Shown: positions 12,571-26,531, counted from the first letter of the stretch. The stretch: 64,000 bases of DNA from Ficedula albicollis (GCF_000247815.1 NC_021683.1:14649409-14713408); one strand, 5' to 3'. The notes: generated by a model not told the origin, from the letters alone. Program-made: numbers and translations.

Positions 12571-15500
12571 GGACCTCTCGTGCTCCCTGTGTGCTGCAGT
12601 TGAGATTCTAAGCTAGGTCAGAGAGACTGCCCTGTGCCATGAGACACAATGAAAATCCTGCTCTGAGGGAGCCTGGCTGGGAGGTGGAGCTGGGACAGCC
12701 CTGTGCTGGCTCCAGTGTTCCCTGCTGCCTCAGTGCTGCTGGGGACACTGTGGGACAGCCCTGGAGAGCTCAGGTTATTCTGAAACACAGATGGTGTCTG
12801 CTCCCAGCCAGTGTGTGCTGCTGGAGCACGCTGGTGATGTCCAGGTGCGAGCGGCCGCCTCCCTCATTTTGGGTTGATGCCTCACAACCATAAACAGACT
12901 CCTATTAACAGACATCTGATTTGGATTCAATAAGATAATCCAGAAGACAATTGTGAGATAAAAATAGAGCATCCCACAGTTAACCTCTATTGTACCACAC
13001 TGCAGACTCTGACTGTAGTTGCTCAGTTCAGTCTTTGCGAAGACAGCAGAAGATTTTCAGCTGTAAGCGCTGATATCCTATCTAGAGATCTGCTTTGACA
13101 TGGAAGGGGGAAAAAATGTAGATTTTTTTCTCTTAGCTGGCTTTGTGGCTTGTTTAGTTGGTTTTTTTAATTGAAATGGAAATTTTGTTGTCAGAGAGCC
13201 TGAAGCATATGAATTCTCAAGTCTTATTCCTAATAGAAGTATTTACATAGTGAGGAATAATTTTAAATAGTGGGACTTTTCAAAAGTACCTGAAGAAAAA
13301 AAATTAGACTATTAGCCTTTTAGATTTCTGGAATACCCTCCCTAAAAGCACACTAAAAATACCCTTTATGCATCTGTATTAAATTCCTAGCAAGTATGTG
13401 CTTTTGTTGGTGATATAATAATGCAAAAATAGTCCTGAGACATGACAAACATAAATGAATGAAAATATACTGTGCCCAGAAATCTATAAGCACTATGAAG
13501 TGTTTAACATATGTCTGTGAATGTTCCTGTTAAAATGATGAGATCTTATTGATCATCTTGGTGTTGAAAGAGACACTTGTGCATCATAAATATTGAAAAT
13601 ACTCGTATGCTGGACACATAATGCAGATTTTTGCCATTGGACATGTACATGTAGAAACCTGTTCTTATTAGGCCCTGCTGGGGAAGCAGTGGGGCTCAGT
13701 GCAGGCTCATTATTGTGCATGGAACAGATGAAAGAATCCAGACCCAGATTTTCAGCTGTCTGGAGACCAAGGACAAAAGGCTCATCATTACCTTAAATCT
13801 AAAGTGGTAACAAAAATAGAACAAATTGGTTCAGGGGATGGGGAGAGATGATGTCTGGCTAAGGGATGGAGTGGAGGGAATTATAGAGGGACCCATGAGA
13901 ACACACTTAAAATAAGCTTGGGAAATGAGCAGACATTATTTAGTCTGCAGCTGCACATGCTACATGACTGAGCAATTAACTATCATTCACTGACTTTTAC
14001 AGATTTTAAATAAAACAGGATATATTTTTATCTAAAAAGTGGTAAGAGACATGACAGCAGCAGCAGCCTGACTCTGTGTAAGCATATTCTAGGGAAATCC
14101 ATTTTTCAGAAAATGGAAGCAATTGTCTAAAAAAAGAAAATAGAAAAGAAGAAAGAAAAGAAAAGTAAAGCTAGCCTGTGTCTTTACCTACAAAATCATT
14201 CCCTTGTTTAGAATTTCAGCTTCTTCAAAGTTCCAGATGCTGTTTAATAAGACTGAAACCCAAGTTCAGCTCTGAATTGAAGTCTAACGTTGATCTTTAA
14301 AGGTGGAAGTGGTAAAGTCTGGGGTTTGTTTGAGCCTAACCCCACTGAAAACTCTTGAGTCTCTTCAGAGATGTGTGACCACAGTAAGACAACTGTGCAG
14401 CAATATAGGCAACAAAAGAATGTGAATGTTAAATAAACCTAAGATGTTCCAGTAATGCTTTACAGCTATAGTTTGTATTTCCCTGTTGTAAGGCTCAGAA
14501 TGCCACACAGTTATATTAAACAAAATGAGTTTTCTCTTTTGGAAGGAATTGTAGGAGGAAATCCTTCAATTATTAAAATTGGCTCAGAAGATTTTGTCCA
14601 AGATTTATTTAGTAATTAAATGTGGCAGCTTGGATTCAAATTTCAAATCTCATCTGTGGAGAGTTGTCGTAACATACAACAAAAATCTTTTTAAAATGTA
14701 TTGCTGAAGACGAATGAAGAAGGATTTATTTTTGCCATACATATAATATGGCATATAATATACATATAACAACAGTTCTCCTCTTATTTGGGGTGTTTTT
14801 GTTGATAGCAAGGTCTCAGAATGGTAAATATTTATTCTAATGCACTAACTATATTTAAAAAATACTGAAAATCCAAAAGCTCTTGTCTTCTCTCCAGAGA
14901 CTGGGTTTCTTTCTACTGTAGATGTGTTTTTTCTTGAAAGATAAAACAGTCGAAAGCTTTGCAAAGTATCAAATTGGCACCTGGACCAAGAGAGGAGTGG
15001 AAACTTCTTGCAGGTTGGAATTCAGCAGCAATTCCAGCTGGCTGTGCAAACAGTGAATTTCTCTGTGGTTTTCTGCTTTTGAAAGAGACTGTGTATGGGA
15101 AGATGTGATGGGTTACCTTACTACTTGCTGTAAAATTCAAGATCTTTTCCGAGAGCTGTCATAGACCTCACATGAGATATTTTATTGGGAAGAATTAAAT
15201 ATAAAACAGCTCTAAGGAAATAAGTAACATTTTTGTTGTCAAACTAGTTTTATTCATTTAATATTCAATATTTACAGCAATTATGTAAAATAGCTGAACT
15301 GATTTGGGGCCCTGAGATTTGAATATTTTTTAATGTTCATATGTCAGACTGTTGTATTATCCTGAGACTTATTTCCAAAGCAATGTGCTGGAATACTTTC
15401 TTTGCAGTGACTGGATGTGTGCTCTATATATTCATTCCAACAGCATCATTAGACACCACACTGCACTTACCTCCTTGGCAAATGCAGCTTTAAGCACTGA

Positions 15501-17851
15501 GTATTTTCTGTTGTGTCCATTCTTTAAAGGCATGCAGTGGACATGGAGTCACTTGGTGAGTGCTGGCAGCAGACACGTGTGAAACTTCACACAGATCAAG
15601 CATCATCTTTAATGTGAGCTACCACAAAGTTTCTGTGTAAATGAATACAGAGGAGACAAATGCTGTCATTTAATGCTAGTCACTTGTGTGGTTTCCTAAG
15701 CTACCAAAGAGCAGGGAAACTTGTTTCAGGGAAAAGAGAGCGCTGGGGCAGTAATGAGATTAAAAGCTGTGATTGATCAGCTCTGTGCTGGGGTGGAAGA
15801 TGCTGCTCTGTGCAGGGATCTGGCCATGGGAGCACCAAAGGCTGCTCTGCTCTGGGGGCTCCGTTTGCTTCAGTGCTTTGGGTTATTGTAACTCAAGATA
15901 ATCTCGCACAGATTCTTCTGCCCTTGCACGCTGTGGATTTTGCTTCTGAAATTGCTGTGACATGCTGATGAGCACAGGACACTCCTGGAGCACTGGAATG
16001 CACACAATGCCTTAATGTGGAGGAGAGAAAGTGGGTTCAGTGTCATTCTGGAGTTTCTGCACAGACAGGCACATTTCTAAAGGCTTCCATCTCGCAGAAG
16101 AGACGTTGCAGGTTGGAGCTGTTTTTAAATAATCAGTGCATTTTCTTTTTCTAATGTTTCTCTAAACACAGCAGGGAGCAGTGCCATCCTATTAGACTCA
16201 GACATTCCAGGGAAAATGTTTTACAGCACAACCTGGCTGCCTGGGCAGTGACTGTAAAACAGAGGTGAAAACATTTTGTATTCTCCTCAGTGGATACTAA
16301 GCCTAAATCCTGTGTTAGGGTGAAACAATTTTTGCAAATACTTAAAAGTAGAGGAAATTACAAGGTTAAGTGTCTATTCATTCTAGTTTTACAAAGCTTT
16401 AGTTTTCTTGACTTCTCTAATATGTGCTGGGGATATATCAAGTTTCTGGGCCCAGAATGTTGTGCTGTTTCATACAAGCTGGAGTTGAGAAACCCTGTGG
16501 CTTTGGTAGGTCAGTGCTTCAGTTTCCCCTGTCATTTCCGTGTATCTCACTAGAATTTCTGGTTGTCTGACAGTTTATCTCAGGATGAAAAAGATAAAAA
16601 AGGTCTGAATACTTGTCTCCCTTAGTGCTAAGTCTGTGTTTGTTCAGTTTGTTTCTTCAGAAACTTGAGGTCTCATTTGCATGCCATGAATTAGGAGGAA
16701 ATTGAAATGCTGGAATAATAGAAACTGGTAGAAATATGATGATGCAAAGTGTGCTGTTTGGAGACTCTGAGCAAGCATGATGTGACAGCACAAGCAACCT
16801 GGAGTCCAAATGGACAGAATCCAGGGGACATCCACAAAAAATATCACAAATCTGGAAAAATAATTGACAAAGAAAAATTGACAGTCATGGTTGTGTCCCC
16901 TCAGTTTGCTCTTTGTGACTGCCCAGAGAAGGGATTGTGTCCCCCTTCTTCAGACAGGGAGGTGCTGTTGTCTCACCTTTGGTGTGCTGGGGGCTATTGC
17001 CTGGGAAGGAGTGGGGCCCTGGCCTCTGGGAAGGTTGTCAGGGGTGCAGCAGCCCTGGGCACCCACATTCCAGCAGATGGGAGGAAGCTGGGAGGGTGAT
17101 GGGCGTGGAAAGAGAGATCCAGAGCAGGTGATGCAGGCTGGGTGCCACAGCAGGGGCACTGCTGTCCCTCTGCCTGGGTATCCCGTGGGAAAGCAGCCAC
17201 AGGTGGGAAAAATCACCAGACAGCCCTTGCTCAACTGACTGGAGCTTTTAATTGCTGTGGAAATAAGAAAAAGATGCAAAGCTTGTAATGATATCTGAGA
17301 TTTCAACTGAAGGTCATTACTGCGCCTCAGTCTTTAATACTATTGCAGTCTCAATACACTTAAAAAAACCCAAAACCCCAAAATACAACAATTCCTCAGA
17401 TTTCAACTCCATCTTTTGTTTGGTTGGATGATCTTGTTTCTTTTAAGTTCCCTGCAATGTGGAACCCTGAAATCTGAGACTAAAATCTGAATAAAAATTT
17501 TGCTGTCTTGGTAGTGGTACAGTGTGAAAGTTTCTCCAAAGTGCCCTTCACTGGAGTCAACTTTTAAAGCCTTAGCTTGCTCTTTCTGATTTTGCACTAT
17601 GCAATGCACTTTATAAGGTAGTTTAGGGATTTTTTTTTTTTTAATTACTGTTTTGGTTATTTACTTGCACACTTCTCACAGGCACTAAATTGATGCTATT
17701 GTCTAATATGGATGCAGGAAAGAGATTGGGGGTTAGAAAACCTGATAAAATATGTGAGAATACTGTAACCTGTGAAAAAGGCTAACAGCAAGAAAAGTTG
17801 ATGTTTACCTCAGAAACAGTAGCACAGAAGTATTATATTGTATAGTGGCTT
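12571..17851. other. Non-coding stretch, nothing firmly recognised
   Basis: Mostly AT-rich DNA. There is an isolated cluster of CpGs including a NotI site near 12845-12858, an A-rich tract with AAAAG repeats at about 14130-14170, and a GC-rich CpG-poor patch at about 16950-17200 with several overlapping chance open frames. No gene or mobile element is supported. Confidence 0.5.
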
Positions 17852-18097
17852 CTATTTTTGTCCATCTGTGTCTGTGCTGAAAAAATCGTGTAAGAATCCA
17901 TCGACTTGCTTTCTGTCAGCTTGACTTGTTCCTTTCTGACCTGAGCTGTGTGGCTGTAGCACTTGAATTACAGCCTCAAAGACTGCAGGTTCAATAATAG
18001 TCATTTTCTGAAGTGCTTTAGAAAAACATTCTATATTGTTCATACAGCTTAATTGTTGTAAACTTGTGTAGTTCAAAGCTATTTTTTGTTTTCTCTG
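17852..18097 (-). other. Unconfirmed exon candidate (minus strand)
   Basis: On the minus strand an AG acceptor (TTTCAG, just above 18097) is followed by 81 open codons and a TAG stop at 17852-17854. The peptide looks more protein-like than neighbouring chance frames. It has a helix-compatible stretch around SKALQKMTIIEPAVFEAVIQ, then a polar tail rich in Q, S, K and D. An alternative donor (CTCAG then GTCAGA) lies inside it near 17940, so it could also be an internal exon of about 155 bp. The open frame itself continues upstream to 18268. I do not recognise the protein, and no flanking exons were found. It may be a lone exon, an old retrocopy remnant, or chance. Confidence 0.22.
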
Positions 18098-21000
18098 CTG
18101 AAAGTTCAAAATGTGGTCTGGGGATTGTTTACCTTGGAACGTGGAAACAAACCCAGTGCTAACATATTCCTTTTTAAGTGTAGTTGTGCATCTGGTAAAA
18201 TGCTTTGGACAGTCAAATTTTAATTTATATTTATTATAAATCAAGTATTTGAGAAAGTATTTACCCAATTCTTCCTATTCTTCTACCAAGAGAAATGAAC
18301 TAAAAATGAAAGTGAAATGTCCAATAGAAAAAAAACTAAAAAACCTGGAAAAAAATTTCAGAAAGATGCTTAATTACTGCAGCCCATTAACACCTTCAAT
18401 TTTTGAATTGGGACTGTCAAACATCACCTTAGCCGTGACAGTGTGCTGGGGTTTTTTGTTGGGTTTTATTGCTTAGGACAATTAAACAATCATAATCATC
18501 CCATAAATTTTGCCCCAAAGCTCTTTCAGGCAGGTGAGTTGAGATAATTGATTCCGTGTGAACTCATGGAGGAATGAAAAAACCAAAAGCAAGGTTTCTG
18601 TAGTCAGGCACTTTGTGTGTGTACTGATTAGTATGAAGGTGTCCATGTGCATTCAGTAGTTACTCTGTTTGCTATCCTTGTCAAGTGAATGCGATTTGCC
18701 TGCTCAGTAATTCACCTCACCTGATGCAGGGTGATGGGAGGTGCAGGAGACTGCATTGGATCTTTCACCAGGAGAGAAAAGAATCAGCATTCAGTGAAAA
18801 AACAGCAACAAATTCATGGCAGCATCCAGACAGCTGCTGCTGTGCTTCTGGTCTTCTCCAGATGTGAGAGAGTACTGTAAGCTGCATTCTTCTCATTCAT
18901 AATCAGTTGTGTAAGTACAAATTAGTTACAATAACTATCTGCTGCAAAAACTACTATAATTGTTGCCAAAAATTGAACAAATGTTTCAGAAAACAAAGCT
19001 TTGTATTGGAAGCAAAGCTAGCCCAAATGTCTCTTGTCAGATTTTGATTTTGCTTACATCAGCAAGAGCAAGTCCAGCAAAGTTGATAAACTCAGTAATT
19101 CCTGACTAATATCAGGAATTATTTATGCAGATGTAGCTGATAAATTATTTTATTCTTGATTTTAATCCAGTCATTGATATAGAAACAGTTGGGTTTTGCT
19201 TATCATTTAGGCAAATTATTCTTAAGCAAAATATTAGAACATTTAAAGAACTCTCCAAGGAAGTGCTCAACTTCCCAAAGGCCTTGGAAACTGTAATTGA
19301 ATGTTCCCCTTATCTGTTGTCACTGTTTCTGTGACTGTTGGCAACTGCCAATATTAGTTTTTATTTCTGAGTCTTCTGAACTTCTTTTAGTTGCATTTTG
19401 TGGGTCTGCTCTTCACAGGGCATTCACCACTGGTTGACACAAGGCTCTTGTTGAGGGGCAGATACCAGACTGTCCTTAGCAGCTCTTTCACACAAAACAG
19501 AGACCACAAGCAAATCAAGCTCCTTATCTGTGAATGCTTTAATAAAAAACCCAAACAGAACAAATGAACAAACAAAAAAGCCCCAAACACTCAGCTGTAC
19601 CCTGTCCTGGTGAGCCTGCCTGGCTGATGGTGTCTGTTAAATTCTCTGCTTGCATCAATGCTGGCTCACAGCTCTGGAAAACTGAAAGTTCGGGAATATC
19701 ACAGACTCTTCCAGCTACTCACAAGTAACACGATTTTGCTAGATTCCTGTCTTACCAAGATACATGGTGATCTGGGAAAAAATCAGGGTTTTGTTGTTTT
19801 GAATTTGGTTCCTTGATTATATTTGCTCAATTTGTGTGCATACAAACATATAAATTTACGTGCAAAGTACCTGACATGTTCCAAAGACCACAAAAATCTC
19901 TGAGACTTGATCTCTTTGAGTTGCCAGTGCAGATATACAGTTAAGTTCTTATTGTGTTTGTTTGTTTTATTCTTGTGGTCTCTTCAGCAGAGACCCATTC
20001 CAAAATGAAATGTGTAGTATCAATGCTTAGTTTTGTTTTTTTCATGCTTTCCAGTGTTTAACTTTTTTCTCTTTTGATGCCCAACAGGCATCCTTAAAAG
20101 ACCTAGTGAAGTTTCTGTGAGCAACTGGGTTGTTTCACTGAAGATGATTTCATGCAGGGTTTAATTGCTGCAGAATCTTAGGCAGGCTTCCTGATTAAAC
20201 TCATCATGTTTGATATCAGAGCTTCCTGCATCAGATATCTGCTTTGTCAGGTCTGAGTAAGCTCATCTAAGCTTCTCTGGCACCAGGCAAATGCACAGAG
20301 AAGTGCAGCTTAAGACTGAAATCTGGAGCAAATTGCACCTGCAAGCCTGGGTTCAGCTGAGGGATGAATTGTTTCCTGACATAATTTCCCAGAAATCAGG
20401 TAACACAAGGCTGGAAGAGGCTTAAAGCACTTATCTCTCCTGAAGTCAGGAGCAGTAACCTGTGTCATCTTTAACAGGTACTTACCCAAAGTCTTCCTAA
20501 AACCTCCTAACTCTGAAATCTTTCCCTGCTCCACTGTCCCTGCAGCTCCCTCATGCACAGCTGGATTCATTTGCTCCTCACAGAAATCTTAGAAAACTGT
20601 CACCTTCCCTTCTTCTCTGCAGCAATCCATTATGTATTTGAAGCACAATACTCATCTCCTCTGCTCCTCTCTGTGCTCAGCTCTCTTGCTTTTTCCTTGT
20701 GACTCACATTTTTAGCCTGCTCATCTGGATTTTTTTTCTGGTTGGGTCCCATATTTTTATTCTTCTTTCAGAAATTGACCTTTGAGAAGCTGTCTGGCTC
20801 ATTTTTTGGCTGAGTATCACATGTACAGGTAATGGAGAACAGTGAGAGTGATGGTTCTGACCCCTTGAGTTATTTGTGTTGTGAAAATTCTGACTGTGAG
20901 TGCAAAGGGATTATTGGTTACTAATTTGAAATTCCTTAAGTTTGTGTTTGTGGTGTTGTTTTTCTTTGGTTGGATTTTTCTTTGCTTGGAATTTTTTGTG

Positions 21001-24000
21001 AAGTTTTGTTTTATTTTGTATTTAATAATAAAATTGTCCATATTTGTGTGTCAAACGCAAAATTGCACAAAACCGAGAGGTAAAATATGGTGTGCTTTTG
21101 GTTAATATGCAAAACCTTTCTCAACTTAGTTATCTTTCAAACCACACTGTAGGATTTTTTGATAAAACATCCAACAAACTCCGTGACATGAAAGTCCAAT
21201 TATTTTGTATGGTAACTAAGAATTGCTCAGAGTAGCAGTTTTGTTAAAATGCCAAATACCTTATAGAGACACACAAAAACCAAAAAAAACTTTTCAGATA
21301 TTCCCTCACTGGTTTAGTGAGCTCACAACACAGTGTCCAGGCAAAGCCATATTCTGCTTTCAGTACAGGCTGCAGCTGAAATTTATGGGTGCATTATGCA
21401 GAACTTAGGGTAGAATTGTGGGAAATTATCTGTTTCCATTAACAACGTAGAATTTACTCAGTGCCATTAAATTGGTGCCTTTCCTTTGGAGTAATGCTCA
21501 GTAGAACTTTAGCTGTCTCTGCTTTTTCTGGGAGAGGTTCTGTGGGGAAGAAGCTGACTGTGGGTTAGCTGGATTACAAAGAAACATGTTGATTGCTGTC
21601 ATTTACATGCATCAATACTTATTGGAAACCAAAAAGTGCACAAATGTGCCTTGAAATGGCACACAGCAGAGAGAGACAGTCTTTTGGCAGTGATACAATG
21701 AGATATTAAAAGGAATTATTGTACCTGAGCTGTGGGAATTTATGGCATCCCTTTGTACAGGCAATCTAAATGTTAATTGGTAACTATAACAGTTTTCATC
21801 TTTTATCTTGAAGCTTAGCATTAGCTATGTTGTCTTCCCTTGCTTTGCAGTTTTAGTTGCTTTGGTTTATGATGAAATATCTTGGATGTGAAGTTCCATA
21901 ATATTTTGGTCTCTTAAACCACAGAAGCAATAAACTTGTCAAATTATCCACTAAACCCAATGCAAACACAGCATAACATTATCCATCATTTGCAATACCT
22001 GGAAATAGCCATTTGCCCAAAGCTTCCAGAGGTACTTGCTAATTTCAAAATCCAAACCAAATGCCATGAGTCTGCAGCCTTTTGGATTTTTTTACCTTCA
22101 CATCTTCCTCTCTTAGATGCTCTTTGTTCCTTTCAAGCTGCCTCTATAGAGTTGCAGCCCTGCAAGGGTGCTGCAGCCTCCCATGTTGCAGAGGCAGTGC
22201 CTGGCCCCAGAAGAGCACTTGGGGCCATTCTGTGACATTACAGAGAGTTCCAGGGTCAGCCCCAGAGCCTGAGGGGATGCAGGGCTCTGTTTCAGGGCAA
22301 GGCAGGAGAATAAAAGAATTGTGAGGAAGAACAGGGCAAGGGTGTTAATGGTAACAAGTCAGTCAGTGACAGAGAAAATGTTCTAAGGGCCTCTTTATTT
22401 TTTCAAATCCCACATTAACAAGTATGTCTGGTTCTGTTTCCCACCTAATAAGATACTGCAGGATTTGAGATATGTAATGAGAGTATCATAAACATTTTGT
22501 TAATAAAAAAAGAAGAGAGAGTGTCTCAGAGGTGATGTTACAGAAGTTAGACATAGTGGAGATGTGACAGGTCTGGAAAATTGCTTGTGCCAGAGGCTGG
22601 AATGTCAGGCAGCTGGTGATCTTGGGAACCCAAGAATTTGGAGAATATAAGTAAGATAGTAAAGATCAGTAACTGTGTTTGGGCTCAGCAATAGCTGAAT
22701 GTGCTGAATGAAGAGGAAAATGTGCTAGTTAAATTTGGAATGAGGAGGATGTGAGATTGGGAGGTACTGTAGGAACAGGTGTAAAGACTGTTCTCCAAAG
22801 TTCCTTCATGAAGGAATTGGAGGTGAAGTCAAAAAGTGCTTAAAATTTAAATGAAGACTTCAACTCCTTTATTCCTGTTCTCTTTCATTAACTGCACAAC
22901 TGTTACCAGCCCTCAAGTGTCATTCCAGAGTTGGCAACCATGGCACAGCAGTGACCAGTGAACTGACAGACCTGCTCTGCCTTTGCTGATTATTTTGCTT
23001 TCTGATGTTTTTTGTTTGTTTATTTATTGATTTCCTATATGACAGTATTTGAATGTTTCTCTCTCAGAGAAGACTGAAGCTGTTTGTGTCACTCCTCACA
23101 CTCCACTCCATTCTGGCACGTCCCTCAGGGATGTTGTCACACAAATGGTGCTGTGTACAGGCAGCAGCTCCTGTCCCCAGGACTGGGGCCAGGTGTGTGT
23201 GAGCAGCAGCAGGGGTGTCTGTGACTGGAAGTAATCCGATTTCACTGCCTGAGCTGTCAGCAGCTGGAGTGGATTCTGAAAACTCTGCATCTCCAGACTG
23301 GAGCTGCTGCTGCCTGGTGTTAAAACATAAGTGACTTATTGCCAATCTAGCTCCTAGACAGGAGCAAAGTGCCAAACTACTTTTCATGGAGGTTTTCATA
23401 TGTGCTACCTCTTTATCTGTTCTGCTTTCTGTAAGAGGAGGGAGCTAATTCTGCCTGTGTGCATATCACTTTAGATTTTCTTTTCCCTGTCTTTCAATGT
23501 CTTCTGTTAGCCCAGGATCTGCCCAGACTCCCTGTCCTCCATAAAGTGCAGCAAAGTGGCTTATGAAGGGCTAGAAATGGCAACAGATAACCTGAAAAAA
23601 GTGGAATCTTAAAATTAATTGTATTTATGATTTTCTTATTAAATATCTTTTCTGTTAACAAAGCCAAAATTTCTTAATATTGATTTGTGTTTATAGTAGA
23701 AGTATAATGTTGATTGAATTGAATATTTTTGACAGAGGAGAAGCATCAACAGGAAAACATTTAGGGTGAGTTTGTGTTTTGCAGTCTGCTTTTCTTCTCA
23801 TTTGAAGTTATCTGTCCTGGCATTTCTTTTTGCTTTCAGAAAATTGATAAAGGCAGTCCTGAGGATGATTTATCAGCTCAGTTCTGTCTTTTTTTTTTAA
23901 TGTAGGTCATTGAACTAAAGAAAACTGCCTCCTAGGGAAAGCTTCTCTTTACAACTAACAACACAGCAAGGCTGTTTTTGTTGTCCCAGCTCCCATCACA

Positions 24001-24897
24001 TCATTGCCTGGGTGCTGTCCCTGCTGGGGGATTGAGGGAGAGCTCAGCACTGAAGGGTCACTATGAGAAACTGCAGGGAACACTGAGGGGCAGGTCTCTG
24101 CTTGTACATTTGGAAAATCCCTCTCCAGTGGGAGTGGCCCAGGTTTTTGGAGATCAGTCTGTGCAGTGGGTGCCATCTCCCTGGGAGAAGCCTGTTTCTT
24201 AGACATAATAAAATTCATCCTATCTCAAGGAACAAAACCATAGGAAAACCTCATCAGTGCCAGCTTTTATGACTGTTGATTTTTGACAAGTTATAGGCAT
24301 GTGACTTCCATAATACTAATACAGAAATTAATTTTTTTTCCCCTCTATCTGTTTGAGCCCTGAGAGCTCTGTGTGAGCCAGGCGGGTGGCTGGATACACC
24401 CTGAGGATAACTTTGTTTCCTTGAGTGACTATTTCAATAACCACTTCTATACATGACATGTCAACAGACAGAGGAGGCAGGTGGCTGATTAGAATTAATT
24501 ACCTGGGGACTCAGAATCTGTCATGTTTAAGTTCCTGTCACTGAAACCGAAAGAAACATAAACCAGAGGCTAAAGTGGTATTATTTGTTTCCAATTGCAT
24601 CCTGAATTTGGTCTCAGAACCAAAGCTGTTACAGCTGTTTTGCCTCTTCCAAGGAGTGCCACAAAATCTTGTTTGGTTTATCAGCTACCAGGATCCTTGA
24701 AACTTGTCATTAGCAATTTTTTTCAATAGGTATCATTTTTTTCCAGCTTATATTATGTGAAAACCAGATTGAGAGTTTCCAGAACTAAGTTAATGGAAGG
24801 ATTTCCCTGATTTGAAGCAAAGTAAACACATTTTTGGTATAGAAGGTGAAGAATTTCTTGTGAGGCCATGGATGGTTCAGTTTTGATTGCTGGATTT
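18098..24897. other. Non-coding stretch, nothing firmly recognised
   Basis: AT-rich DNA with frames under about 115 codons. A small inverted repeat (TAATTCCTGA, 6-nt spacer, TCAGGAATTA) lies at 19096-19121. GC-rich CpG-poor patches lie at about 22140-22320 and 23100-23220. No transposable element or RNA gene is recognised. Confidence 0.5.
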
Positions 24898-24958
24898 GGG
24901 AAAGGGGTGAAGATAAACAGGATAAGGAAGTGGGGGGATAGGGAGGGGAAGAAGAAGT
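24898..24958 (+). repeat. Purine-rich tract
   Basis: About 60 bases that are almost all A and G on the plus strand, including G6, G4 and GAAGAAGAAG runs. Such polypurine tracts can form triplex or quadruplex structures. Here it is only a compositional observation. Confidence 0.6.
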
Positions 24959-25029
24959 CCTCTAACTTCTGAAGTTTTATCCTAGATTTGGGAAATATAG
25001 GTCCTTATAGGTCCTGATACATCAGCATT

Positions 25030-25046
25030 AAAAAAAAAAAAAAAAA
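25030..25046 (+). repeat. A17 homopolymer
   Basis: An uninterrupted run of 17 A followed by TTTT. It lies about 350 bp upstream of the CR1 fragment, so it is not the tail of that element; CR1 elements lack poly-A tails. Confidence 0.9.
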
Positions 25047-25396
25047 TTTTAGGAAAATTCAATATAGTTCAGTGTGTAACATCATAAACTCTTCATTCTC
25101 TGACTTCTTTTGTTTGTTTTAATACAACTCAAATTTGCAGAAAAGTGGGATCTTTTGTCTCTTTGTAGTTCAGTTAATCCTCAGAATATTTATCCCATTT
25201 GTGTTTGTTAAGTGGCTGCTGGTTGCTGTGTAAATTAGCATATTTTATAAGGTTGTAACTTGAGAAGGGGTGTAGGGACTAAAGAAAAATTCTAAACACC
25301 ATCCTAGTTTTTATGTAAATATTTGTATTAAACAAAATTGAAGAAAGGAATGGGGAGAATGAGGACTTCAGATATTTTTCCTTTTTTCACAAAGAA

Positions 25397-26531
25397 GGTG
25401 TTGTCTACCTGGACTTCAGCAAAGCCTTTGACACCATCTCCCACAGCATTCCCTGGAAAAGCTGCACCCCAGGCTTGGACAGGAGCACTCTGTGCTGGGT
25501 TAGGAACTGGCTGGATGGCCAGAGAGTGCTGGTGAACAGTGCTGCCTCCAGCTGGGATCTGTCACCAGTGGTGTCCCCCAGGGGTCTGTGCTGGGGCCAG
25601 TCCTGTTCAATATTTTCTTGATGACATGGATGAGGATCACATGGATGAGAGTCTTTTATTAGTAAATTTATAGACAACACCAAGCTGGGAGTGTGTGTCA
25701 ATCTGTTGGAAGATAAGAGGGGCCTGGAATGGTTGGATGGATGGGCAGAGTCCAATAAGACGAGGTTTAACAAGTCCAAGTGCCAAGTTCTGCATTTTGG
25801 CCACAATAACCCCCTGCAGTGTTACAGGCTGGGATGGTGTGGCTGGACAGTGCCCAGCAGAAAGGGACCTGGGGCACTGATGGACAGCAGCTGGACATCA
25901 GCCAGCAGTGTGCCCTGGTGGCCAAGAGGCCAGTGGCCCCTGGCCTGGACCAGGAATGGTGTGGCCAGCAGGAGCAGGGAGGTCATTCTTCCCCTGTGCT
26001 CAGCACTGGTGAGGCCACACCTCGAGTGCTGCGTCCAGTTCTGTCCCCTCAGTTCAGGGAGGACACTGAGATGCTTGAGCACATCCAGAGGAGGGAAAGA
26101 GGCTGGAGAGGGGCTTGGAACACAAACCCTGGGAGGAACGGCTGAGGGAGCTGGGGGTGTTCAGCCTGGAGAAAAGGAGACTCAGGGGTGGCCTCATCAC
26201 TCTCTACAGCTCCCTGAAAGGTGGCTGTGCTCTGGTGGGGTTGGTCTCTATCTCCAGGCACTGACAGAACCAGAGCACACAGTCTCCAGCTGTTCCAAGG
26301 GAAGTTTAGGTTAGACATCAGGAGAAAATTCTTCACTGAAAGAGTGACTGCATGCTGGAATTGTCTGCCCAGGGAGGTGGTGGAGTCACCATCTCTGGAC
26401 ATGTTTAAAAAAAGCCTGGATGTGGCACTCAGTGCCATGGTTTAGTCGATGGGGAGGTGTTATGTCATAGGTTGGACATGATGTTCACAAAGGTCTTTTC
26501 CAATCTGGTTCATTCTGTATTCTGTGACTAT
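25397..26531 (+). mobile_element. CR1 LINE, 5'-truncated, defective reverse transcriptase
   Basis: CR1 is the dominant avian non-LTR retrotransposon. This copy keeps the C-terminal part of ORF2 and the 3' end. Recognisable pieces in order are YLDFSKAFDTIS (from 25406), the NKTRFNKSKCQVLHFGHNNP region (about 25755-25815), ASRSREVILPLCSALVRPHL (about 25965-26025), and WNCLPREVVESPSLDMFKKS (about 26357-26418). The 3' end shows the CR1 terminus with repeated ATTCTGT at about 26512-26525. The region that should carry the catalytic FADD motif reads FIDN at 25667-25678. The frame shifts between the middle and the last segment. The element is 5'-truncated, as most CR1 copies are, and cannot encode an active enzyme. 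No clear target-site duplication was seen. Confidence 0.95.

Noticed and set aside
12845..12858. CpG-rich spot with a NotI site as a CpG island
   Set aside because: Only about 15 bp are CpG-rich; flanking sequence is CpG-poor, so it is not an island.
25030..25046. A17 run as a retrocopy or LINE poly-A tail
   Set aside because: No gene-like or LINE sequence precedes it, and CR1 elements do not carry poly-A tails.
25691..26314. 207-codon plus-strand frame
   Set aside because: It lies wholly in the CR1 element and is a decayed fragment of its reverse transcriptase region; not a host gene.
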